From Aquarana catesbeiana (taxonomy: Eukaryota > Chordata > Amphibia > Anura > Ranidae): 64,000 nucleotides of DNA. Below are positions 55,656 through 64,000 of this stretch, in pieces. The notes beneath the pieces were generated by a model, which worked only from the letters and a program-made list of their open reading frames with translations, did no database searches and had not been told where the DNA came from. Location: positions 334,229,539 through 334,293,538 of the forward strand of contig NC_133328.1 in NCBI RefSeq assembly GCF_042186555.1. The letters are read 5' to 3'. Every line of letters starts with the position of its first letter. The first letter of the stretch is position 1. Position numbers and translations under genes: made by a program.

Positions 55656-57275
55656 TAAGTCTCAGAGAGATTTCATAAATCTGCCCTCCAAAAATACAAT
55701 TCTGGCCTCCTCTCTGCCAAGCAGACCTATTTTACCTCTCTCATTAGCAACTTATCCTCCTGTCCCCGTCAACTCTTCTCCACCTTCAACTCCCTACTTC
55801 ATCCTCCACCGCCTCCACCCGCCAACTCACTCACTGCCCAGGAGATCGCCAATCACTTCAAACAGAAGATTGATACAATTTGCGCGGAGATCTCTACTGT
55901 TCCGACACCCTCCACGCTTTACACTTCATGCCCACAGGCACAATCATTATTTCCCTCTTTCAACCCCACCAATACAGACGAAGTTTCTAAACTACTTGCT
56001 AATGTCCACCTTACCACCTGCCCTCTGGATCCTGTTCCCTCACAAATGCTACGTTCACCCTCTGGCCCTATGCTACACTCTCTAACCCACATCTTCAATC
56101 TCTCCCTCTCTTCTGGCATCTTCCCCAACTCTCTAAAACATGCACTTGTCAGACCCATACTTAAAAAGCCCTCACTGGACTCATTCAATCTTAACAACCT
56201 ACGCCCCATCTCCTTGCACCCCTTCTTATCCAAACTCCTCGAACGTCTGGTCTACAACCGACTGAGTGTCCACCTCGCTGATAATAACCTTCTTGATCCC
56301 CTTCAGTCTGGATTTCGTCCTCAACACTCCACAGAAACTGCTCTCCTAAAACTAACAAACGGTCTACTAGCGGCCAAAACCAATCAACACTATTCTGTAC
56401 TCCTACTCCTGAACCTCTCTGCTGTCTTCGATACGGTTGACCACCCACTCCTCCTCAAAAAACTACACGCCTTTGGTCTCTGTGACTGTACACTTCGCTG
56501 GTTATCTTCCTACTTAAGCAACCACTCCTTTAGCGTTTCTTATAACTCTACCTCCTCCTCTCCTCTTCCTTTCTCTGTTGGGGTCCCCCAGGATTCTGTT
56601 CTTGGACCTCTCCTATTTTCAATCTACACCACCTCCCTGGGTCAACTGATAGCCTCCCATGGCTTCCAATACCACCTCTACACTGACGACACCCAAATCT
56701 ATTTCTCTACCCCTCAGCTCACTCCCTCTATCTCCTCACATATCACTAATTTACTATCAGATATATCAGTCTGGATGTCACACCACTTCCTCAAACTCAA
56801 TCTATCCAAAACGGAACTTATTATTTCTCCTCCCCCATATGCCCCTTCCCCTGATCTCTCTGTCAAAATTGATGGCACAACTATAAGCCCATCCCCACAT
56901 GCCAAGGTTCTAGGTGTAGTCCTAGATTCTAAACTCTCATTCAAGCAGCACATCCAATCACTGTACAAATCCTGCCGCCTCAACCTCCGCAACATCTCCA
57001 AAATACGCCCCTTTCTAACCAATGACACAACAAAGCTCTTAATTCACTCGCTTGTCATCTCTCACCTCGACTACTGCAACTCCCTTCTCATTGGCTTGCC
57101 TCTACATAGTCTATCACCTTTTCAATCTATCATGAATGCCGCTGCCAGACTCATCCACCTTACCAATCGCTCTGTGTCTGCCACTCCTCTCTGTCAATCC
57201 CTCCACTGGCTTCCACTCAGCCAAAGAATTAAATTCAAAATTCTAACAACTACGTACAAAGCCATCCACAATTAA
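55656..57275 (+). pseudogene. L2 reverse transcriptase
   Basis: Resumes with KSQRDFIN after the insertion; a frame break lies near 55690-55850, and from about 56046 a 409-codon block is open. Motifs: PILKKPSLDSFNLNNLRPIS, GFRPQHSTETALLKL, LLLNLSAVFDTVDHPLL (the first aspartate of the usual LDLSAAFD motif A is N), VPQDSVLGPLLFSIY (family SVPQGSVLGPLLF, G-to-D), YTDDTQIY (motif C intact), KTELII, VLGVVLDSKLSF, HLDYCNSLL and CQSLHWLPLSQRIKFKI. TAA at 57273 cuts off the last part, continued in broken frames to 57480. Two active-site region changes plus the insertion make it inactive. Confidence 0.92.
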
Positions 57276-57479
57276 GCCCCCAGCTACATCACTAGCTTAG
57301 TCTCTAAATACAAACCTACTAGTTCTCTTCGTTCTTCTCAAGACCTCCTGCTCTTTAGCTCCCTCGTCACCTCCTCCCATGGACTTTTCCAAAGCCTCTC
57401 CAATCCTATGGAATGCCCTACCACAATCTGTCCGCTTATCTCCTACTTTACTAGCTTTTAGACGATCCCTGAAAACCCT

Positions 57480-57735
57480 TCTCTTCAGAGAAGCCTATCC
57501 TACCCACACCTAACAACTGTATTTTCATTTTTTCCATCATCTCATCCCCCACAGTTATTACCTTTTGTTTCCACTTGACCCTCCCTTCTAGATTGTAAGC
57601 TCTAACGAGCAGGGCCCTCTGATCCCTCCTGTATGGATTTGTATTGTAAGTGTACTGTCTGCCCTCATGTTGTAAAGCGCTGCACAAACTGTTGGCGCTA
57701 TATAAATCCTGTATAATAATAATAATAATATCAAC
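57480..57735 (+). other. L2 3' untranslated region and (AAT)n terminus
   Basis: Conserved L2 tail with GAGCAGGGCCCTC and GGCGCTATATAAATC, ending in five to seven ATA/AAT units at 57714-57733, where reverse transcription starts. Confidence 0.88.
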
Positions 57736-58122
57736 ATAACATTCAAATGATACATATAATGTGCATATGAAAACAAATGTAAGTTCTTCAGTACTCATAA
57801 ATTAAAGTTTAAGTTTCAGAAGTCCCAACATGCTAGCCGTGAATCAAAATAAAAATATCAAATATTATGGGAATCAACCATTGTCAAAGATCAATAATTT
57901 TCCAGCATGCCAACTTCATCCACCCAAGCACACTGTCATATGTGCCCTCATCTATTATGCTCAACCTCAGTGTTTATAGGAGGTCATAAACAGCTTTATA
58001 TCACATCCTCCACTGGTCTGCTTATCACTCCTGATCCACTTTGCTCAATAACTTATATGCTCATAAGGAAAATACAGAAAGATTTCATAGTGCTCGCTGT
58101 GTATTAATTGAGATAAAGCTAC
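57736..58122. other. No gene seen
   Basis: Between the L2 end and the solo LTR. No recognisable feature. Confidence 0.4.
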
Positions 58123-58517
58123 TGTGGAGAGTCAGCCTGGGAAGAGTTAATAAAACAGGGCAAGTACTTCCCTTTCAGGCCTGTTTATTAGGCACCTGGT
58201 CAAAGAGGCTGAGGGGAATGGCTGTTGAGCTATCAAAGCTGAGAGGAGCTTGAAGCTGAAGGACCCCTGTTGCCTTTGACTTGATCCTGCTGGGTAAGCT
58301 TGCCTGAATTGGGACTGTACTATGTTATATGCTGTGGCTTGGATGCTGAGCATTGCTTAAAATGGACTGTCTTATACAGCTAAGAAGAGTTGTTTTGCTG
58401 TTTTGAACTGCCTATGAAGACAAAGACTGTCAATGTTTCTGTTGTTTTTGCTGAATAAAGCCTTTTAAGTTGACTAAACTGTCTCACCGCTGCCTGTTAA
58501 CTCTTCGGATCCTGACA
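58123..58517 (+). mobile_element. Solo LTR
   Basis: 395 bp, TGTGGAGAGTC...GGATCCTGACA, bounded by CTAC at 58119-58122 and 58518-58521 (4-bp target duplication). AATAAAGCC at about 58454 gives the polyadenylation signal. No internal region, so it arose by recombination between two LTRs. Superfamily (Gypsy or ERV) not determined. Confidence 0.78.
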
Positions 58518-58745
58518 CTACCAAGACTGCTTTCACTTCATTAAAAGAAACTTTTGCATGAAAATAATCTATTCCACTACGGTTAACAGACTACTTGCAT
58601 ACTTGCCAACTGTTCCGATTTTCGCGATTCCTGGGAAATGTCCTGGGAAATCCTTTGTTTTTCCCAATTTTTCATCGCCACCATTAGAGGTCTCCCCGCC
58701 GCCATTTTATAGAAGACCAGAATGCAGAGAACAAACAAGAGGTCA

Positions 58746-58860
58746 GGTGGCTGCCAATAGAAATTGAGCTGCAGCGCTGGTCTGTCTGTGACCTGTTGTG
58801 GGAAAGGCCGCAGGGCGGGGGGTGGGCGGCGCCACAGCTCAATTTCTATTGGCAGCCACC
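58746..58860. repeat. Perfect 26-bp inverted repeat
   Basis: GGTGGCTGCCAATAGAAATT at 58746 and AATTTCTATTGGCAGCCACC ending 58860, part of a 26-bp arm; spacer about 63 bp, GC-rich. Confidence 0.95.
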
Positions 58861-58934
58861 CAACAGGCTCCATCTATTTTGTTTCATTCTGCCTGTTACT
58901 TCATTTTGGTGTTGTGTAATGGAGACAGAGAAAG

Positions 58935-59405
58935 TCTCTGCTGCTGGGGGATACCTGATGTAAGGGGGGCTGCTCCACTGGGGAATACCTGATGTAAGGG
59001 GGGGCTGCTCCATTGAGGGATACCTGATGTAAGGGGGGGCTGCTCCACTGGAGGATACCTGATGTATGGGGGGCTGCCCCACTGGAGGATACCTGATGTA
59101 AGGGGGGCTCAACTGGGGGATACCTGATGAAAGGGGGGCTACACTGGGGGATACCTGATGTAAGAGGGACTCCCCTGGGGACACCTGATGTAAGGAGAGA
59201 CTCTGCTGGGAATGCCTGGTGTAAAGAGGGACTCTACTGGGAATGCCTGATGTACAGAGGGGCTTTACTGGGAATGCCTGGTGTAAGGAGGGACTCCGTT
59301 GGGGACACCTGATGTAAGGAGAGACTCTGTTGGGAATGCCTGGTGTATGGAGGGACTCTGCTGGGAATGCCTGGTGTAAAGAGGGACTCTGCTGGGGACA
59401 CCTGA
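58935..59405. repeat. Minisatellite (GGGATACCTGATGTAAGGGG)
   Basis: About fourteen units of 31-43 bp; a first group with GCTGCTCCACTGG, a second with GGAATGCCTGGTGTAAAGAGG. Both strands show open frames without biological sense. Confidence 0.93.
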
Positions 59406-59845
59406 TGGCATCTAGTGGCAGGCGATGTGGCAAGTTCCCCCTTTGTCCGATCACAGATGCATCCTTTCTCAATTAAATCGTTGTACCACTTCAAAATGGA
59501 TTGTTAGTAGGCTGTGCTACATTAAATTTGCATTTGAAAGCATGCTGCCTAGTCACAACACTGTTTGCTATAGCAAATTCCAACACGCACAGCTGTGTTG
59601 CTGTGGGGTGAGCACCATGTTGGATTTTACTGCCCTCTGGCGAGGCGTGCTGGAGAAAAAAAAAAGGTTTTAGTTAATGTCACCAAATTTGTAAACCAAA
59701 TTTGTCCAATACGTTTTGAAATCAAGGAGTGTTTTTTGTGCTCACTCTGTAGATTTTAAATATTGGGTAATAACACAGATGTGTTAGCTGCTCTTAGGGA
59801 GTGTGTGTGTATGTGTGTATGTATGTATGTACGTATATATGTATA

Positions 59846-59928
<83 letters not shown>

Positions 59929-60180
59929 ATGTGTGTATATATGTATGTATGTGTATATATATATATATATAGTATTATATATAGGAGCAGTGCAGTGATA
60001 TATTATTTTTTGACTATTTATACTTTAGTAATGATACAAATGGTTCTTGCAGAATTTTTTCTTCAATAAATGTGCTTTACCATGTAATTTCAAAAACTGA
60101 TTTCTGAATGGAGAGCTCTGTCTTTATTATCACTGCCTGGTGCAACCTTGGTAATGTAATGAAATAAAATAAAACACCAC
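59406..60180. other. No gene; (TA)/(TATG) microsatellite at 59803-59975
   Basis: AATAAATGTGC at 60066 followed by TTATTATCACTGCCTGGTGC could be the R-U5 end of a decayed 5' LTR for the gag-like gene, but no LTR start can be seen. Confidence 0.5.
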
Positions 60181-60235
60181 TTCAAAGGGCTATCCAAGGT
60201 AGCAGGATAGCAGGAGAGGAGAACTACCAGCCACC

Positions 60236-61762
60236 ATGGATGAGGAATTCAGAAGGAGGTTGCGAGAGGAGATACAGCACAGAGGACCAGTATCAGAGCA
60301 GGTCCTGCTAGGATGGTTTGATTCTGTCCGCTGTGAGCTCTGGAAGGAAGCGCTAGCCCGTGAGCAGCGACACCAGGGAAAAGTTCTCCCCTCCGTCCAT
60401 GTGAAGTACTGGTCGCAGTATGAAGTGCGAATGCTGTTTTTGGGGGAGCAGCCGAACCAGGAGTGGACAGCCGAGTTAAGCAGGCTGATCCGGGCAGAAA
60501 TGCGGTTGGACGAGAGCTACAGAGCCCTCCAGTGGTATGTAGCCCAAGTGTGCCCATGGACGGTGGATGACAGCCCCACGGAAGGCTTTGACTACGATGG
60601 CCTGGGATTGTTATACTGGAGGCTGTCCAGGGACCCTGACTTTGGAAGTGATCGGGAGGGGCGTTTGGAGGAAATAATGGAGCACAGAGAGCGGAGACTG
60701 AATGTCTCAGAAGTGCACTGGGCACTGGAAGGTTTGGAGTTTCTGGCCGTTCAGGAATGGGAGTTGGAGATCACCTACAAACAGCTGTTAGACTCTGCTC
60801 AGCAGCAGGGTGGTGCTCCCTTTGCCTGGGACTATCAGGAAATACCAGTTGACAACTCTGAAATCCTGGCTGAAGAGTTGACAATGTGGCAGAGTAACGG
60901 TGTGCTTTGCCAACCTGCACCCGCAGCTATGGAGGCGGAGGTCTTATGGCAGATGCAGCAAGTGCTGACTGACCTTGATGAACCTGTTTCTGCATTGGAT
61001 GATCTTGGGTGGAGGAATGTGCCTGTCCAGCAGAATGCCAGAGAATCAGCAGTGGAAAATCTGAAGATTGCCATCTCCAAACCTGAAGTGCTGACAACAG
61101 GGCAGAGCTCTGCTAACCTCTGCCCAGCACGGATAGCATCTTCTGGGTTCCACGGAAAGGAGATGGTGAACCTTTATCCCCAGACACCAGTTGCAGAGAC
61201 AGGGGATTTGATAGACTTTTCTGCTGAGGAAGAACAACCTGGTGAGCCTCCAGCAGAAGAAGAGCTGTTATTAGGGCCAAACTTCACTATGCTCTGCCCA
61301 GCACCAACAGAAGTATCTGTGAAGTCACAAGGAACTTCCCCAGCTGAAGCGCTGGCAAACGGACAGAGGGTCCAAGATCTCTGCCCTACACCTGCGTCGG
61401 TTCCGGAGGCTCAGGGTGAGAAGGAGGTGGTCACTTCCCAGCAGCAGATCAGGATACAGGGGGAGAAGGGAGAGGAGGTGTTCGTCGTCAATCCCCAACA
61501 GTTAGCCGGAGCAGATGGTGTGGGGTTTCCAGCAGAAGGGCTGGCAACAGGGCCGAGTACTGCTGGACTCTGCCCTAAACTAACAGAGGATGGATGTCCT
61601 GTGAAGATGGATGGGACTTCAGTCTCCACCTGTATACCCCAGGGATGCTGGGCAGTCGGCCCAGATCCCCAACAGCATGACGCAGTGAGCCCAGACACCC
61701 TGTCTTCTCTCCAGCGGCAGAAAGGACTCCAGGGAGAAGGGCCAGTCCAGGCCTCTCCCTAG
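60236..61762 (+). CDS. Gag-like ORF of an LTR element, 508 codons, intact
   Basis: ATG 60236 in a strong context (GCCACCATGG). Residues 1-200 are predicted mostly helical and charged (MDEEFRRRLREEIQHRG, LGWFDSVRCELWKEALAREQ, ELSRLIRAEMRLDESYRAL), compatible with a gag capsid-like domain. Residues 200-508 are acidic and Pro/Gly/Ser-rich with four degenerate repeats of a SANLCPARI / TMLCPAPTE / VQDLCPTPA / AGLCPKLTE motif. No CCHC zinc knuckle, protease or RT follows. A 3' LTR-like sequence begins within 40 bp of the stop, so this looks like a non-autonomous element (gag-only), or one where pol was deleted. I do not recognise the family from conserved motifs; gag identity is inferred from context and length. 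No stop or frameshift over 1.5 kb, unlike nearly all other ORFs here. Confidence 0.6.
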   Translation: MDEEFRRRLREEIQHRGPVSEQVLLGWFDSVRCELWKEALAREQRHQGKVLPSVHVKYWSQYEVRMLFLGEQPNQEWTAELSRLIRAEMRLDESYRALQWYVAQVCPWTVDDSPTEGFDYDGLGLLYWRLSRDPDFGSDREGRLEEIMEHRERRLNVSEVHWALEGLEFLAVQEWELEITYKQLLDSAQQQGGAPFAWDYQEIPVDNSEILAEELTMWQSNGVLCQPAPAAMEAEVLWQMQQVLTDLDEPVSALDDLGWRNVPVQQNARESAVENLKIAISKPEVLTTGQSSANLCPARIASSGFHGKEMVNLYPQTPVAETGDLIDFSAEEEQPGEPPAEEELLLGPNFTMLCPAPTEVSVKSQGTSPAEALANGQRVQDLCPTPASVPEAQGEKEVVTSQQQIRIQGEKGEEVFVVNPQQLAGADGVGFPAEGLATGPSTAGLCPKLTEDGCPVKMDGTSVSTCIPQGCWAVGPDPQQHDAVSPDTLSSLQRQKGLQGEGPVQASP

Positions 61763-61798
61763 CGGCAGATATGTTCTCTGAGAGAGGCAGAGGTTGGC

Positions 61799-62357
61799 TG
61801 TGTGAGTAATGCTTTGTTTGGAACAACTATCTATTGTCTGCTAAAATGTGTATTGTAAATAAGTCTACTATGGGATCTAAGAGTCATTAGATCCCCATTG
61901 TTATTTGTGTTAATTAACTCTGCTATTGTGTGAAGAAGAGTCTATGTTGATTGTGATAATGTTGATTGGATTTTCTGAACTACAAGACGGCCAGTCTGGC
62001 CTAACGGTCATGTCTGAGTCATCTAGGCTGTCTAAAGGGATTAGTTAATTAGCTCATGGTAATTAGGTTAATTAGGTTACAGCTGTATTGTTAGAGTAAT
62101 ATGAGCAGGAGGTTTGCACCTCCACTTGGAGTGTATAAAAGCCTGTATTTTGTCAATAAAGATAGATTCCTGTTTGAACTTACATACAGCCTGCCTGGTG
62201 TTTGTTCTGAGCTATCACAACTGGGTTAGAACGGCACATAGCTGTAGCTCTAATCCCGGGACATTGGATGACCGAACCATCAGACGTTGCAATCTGATTC
62301 AATAGCTGCAGAGGAGTGTCGGGAGAGTGGAATCGAGCGAGCAAGGGGCTCGTTACA
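61799..62357 (+). mobile_element. 3' LTR of the gag-like element
   Basis: Preceded by a purine-rich GAGAGAGGCAGAGG tract (61780-61793). From TGTGTGAGTAATGC to GGGGCTCGTTACA, with GTATAAAAGCC (TATA box, 62131) and TCAATAAAGAT (polyadenylation, 62153), spacing as in LTRs. Exact start uncertain by several bases. No matching 5' LTR in the window. Confidence 0.65.
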
Positions 62358-64000
62358 GGTATTACAGAGTTTTTCAGCAAAAGTGAAACCCAATTGACAA
62401 GGGATTGTCCCTTACCTTGAAGCCCAGTGCAGGCCTAGGAGAAAATCAATGAAAATAATATTTCTTTGAGCATTGTGTACACTAATATTGTGCAGAGCAG
62501 TGTCATATATGACATATTGCAAAGTCAATAGAGAATCGAAATGTCTGAATAGTGCACATCAAAAATAATAATAATAATATTAAAGTATAAATTAAATTGG
62601 TTTGTATTGTAATGCTATAGTATACATCAAATGTTTGTTGAACATGAGATTTTTGTTTCAAAAGCTCTAGAGAGAAAAAAGCCAGAAGGTAGGGATTCTC
62701 AAATGACATCATCCATCCAGATATATTTCTGTAGCTGTCCCTTTTCTTACTGTCTAATTAGGACCATCATTGCCAATTAGTTGTCCAAAAACCTACGCAA
62801 GGTCATGTTTTCAGGCTGTCCATTATTTTGCACAGGTGATTTGATCAGTTTCACTGCCTTAGTAATTACCACAGCCATTTTATCTGAGGGAAATCCTGAA
62901 AACATGAACTGTAGGGGTACCTTGAGGACTGGAGTTGAGAAACACTGACCTAAGCTTCTAAGAAAGTCATATGATTTTGCATAAACAAAATTAAATTATA
63001 TAGAGTAGATTTTATACTTCCCAATACATGATTACACTTAATGGAGAACATCATCCAAGAAAAAAATCATCAGTAAACTTACACATTATCATACGTTGTA
63101 TTTACTGTATATTCACATAGTAAGTTTAAGTTCTACATTCTACATTCGTTCTACATTCTAAGTTTAAAATGTAAGTGCTAGAAGTTTCTATATAAAAGGC
63201 TAACATTCTATAAGGTTTGCAATGCTAATTACACAACAAATCTTTTCAAAAGTTTTGCTTCCTGAAAAACTTTTGATGATTAAGATAGATCTCTAGATCT
63301 TTGACGATTAAGATAGAACTAAACACAAATATAATTTCAGAATCACGGTATTACATATGAATCTTGAGAAATATGAAATTAACATTTAATGACTATAATG
63401 TATTTAAGTGCATAATGTTTCTGACATGCTGAATGAGTTCAGTAGGGCTTAAAGTTTTGATTTTCATTTATACTAATGATGAGCAGAACTGCGCTGGGTT
63501 TGACTAGGCTTGGGTTCAGCAAATTTCAATAAAGTTTGGTTGCCAAACCTGAAACCCATTGTAATCAATGGGAGCTGAATCTATCAATTTAAAGATGCCC
63601 ATTTTCTGGGTTTATAGGCAAGGTGGGGTACCAATGAAAAAAAAAGTCCATGCACCCAGGAGCAGTGATTTTTTTTTTTTTTAGCACTGACATTTATAGA
63701 GAAAACAATGTTTAAAATTGCCAGCAATTTACTTTGACAGCTGTCATTAACAGCTTCTGTGTTTAAAAAAAAAACAGCACACAGACCCCTCCCACCAAGG
63801 GTCTGTTATGTATTTTTGAGGGCATTTGGATAGGTGTGTGTGTGTTTGTTGTTGTTTTTTTTTTCTGTGAAATAAGCTGGCAATTAATGTCATTTAAAAG
63901 CAATTTAAACTATTTCATTATGTAAATGCAATTTTAGCAAGGATGAAAGCAAATATTGCAGGAAGTCTCCCCAAAATACATACCAGAGCCTAATCTAGTA
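62358..64000. other. No gene seen
   Basis: AT-rich. 63470-63850 resembles a dispersed repeat (A-rich runs, GTTTGGTTGCCAAACC palindrome at about 63535). A local duplication TTTTGATGATTAAGATAGA / TTTGACGATTAAGATAGAA lies at 63271 and 63300. Confidence 0.4.

Larger units (their letters stand above)
47755..57735 (+). mobile_element. L2-clade LINE, split by a Harbinger element
   Basis: Parts 47755-48768 and 55656-57735 join in frame when 48772-55655 is removed (ERLWHK... continues KSQRDFI). It has an AP-endonuclease, an RT and a 3' end with TTGTAAGCTC, GAGCAGGGCCCTC, TGTAAAGCGCTGC and TTGGCGCTATATAAAT followed by (AAT)n, which is the usual L2 3' terminus. Length without insertion about 3.1 kb. 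5' truncated or missing ORF1. Confidence 0.93.

Noticed and set aside
57451..57798. 115-codon minus-strand ORF
   Set aside because: Antisense of the L2 3' UTR.
58123..61762. Pairing the solo LTR (58123-58517) with the gag-like ORF as one provirus
   Set aside because: The LTR has its own 4-bp target duplication at both ends and does not resemble the LTR at 61799-62357.

Overview
The window looks like vertebrate, almost certainly amphibian, intergenic DNA, and I infer a frog (Anura, plausibly a ranid) with a large, repeat-rich genome. The case rests on the mixture: Penelope-like elements (PLEs) with GIY-YIG endonucleases, L1 and L2 LINEs, Tc1/mariner, PIF/Harbinger, hAT, TTAA-flanked miniature elements, LTR remnants, long (TA)n arrays and many minisatellites. 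Introns with canonical GT-AG ends and AATAAA signals are present. I found no convincing host gene; one 174-bp splice-bounded open exon candidate lies at 20308-20481. The species call is inference; no marker gene is present.

Layout. 1-980 is the 3' end of a Harbinger element. About 1000-2700 is dispersed repeat. 2800-5560 is a degraded PLE on the minus strand (PLE1). 5683-8616 plus 14044-14430 is one large foldback with three 248-bp tandem repeats inside; its right arm is split by an insertion at 8617-14043 holding a second PLE (PLE2, RT plus GIY-YIG, minus strand). A decayed Tc1 follows at 14395-15848. 15900-20200 is minisatellites with two PLE-derived tails. 20575-21645 is an L1 3' end. 21700-29165 is a third PLE (PLE3) with inverted arms more than 1 kb long, a Harbinger MITE in one arm and a Tc1 in its middle. 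29170-39240 is repeats, L1 ORF1, small DNA transposons and a likely solo LTR. 39240-40855 is a decayed, partly duplicated hAT transposase. 40870-45960 is a composite repeat whose internal minisatellite stays open in all three plus-strand frames; a 1.7-kb PLE foldback sits in it. 45965-47748 is L1 RT (minus). 47755-57735 is an L2 LINE split by a 6.9-kb Harbinger element (48772-55655). 58123-62357 holds a solo LTR and a 508-codon intact gag-like ORF followed by an LTR.

How parts work together. The Harbinger element carries three genes: a DDE transposase (two exons, two frameshifts), a minus-strand SANT/Myb-like protein (three exons) and a plus-strand MADF protein, the last two divergently arranged. 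In this family transposase and DNA-binding partner act together. Here the MADF exon also has an inverted copy about 370 bp downstream, and the same inverted fragment appears in the second copy at the left edge of the window, so it is fixed in the family.

The most interesting recurrent signal is a hairpin motif of the form CTGATGAA-stem-GAAACGCGT, resembling the hammerhead ribozyme core. It recurs at 9.05, 9.2, 18.05, 20.0, 22.0, 43.0 and 52.1 kb, mostly at PLE tails and often head-to-head in palindromes. Hammerhead motifs are known from PLEs; whether these versions, with one extra A before stem II, can cleave is open.
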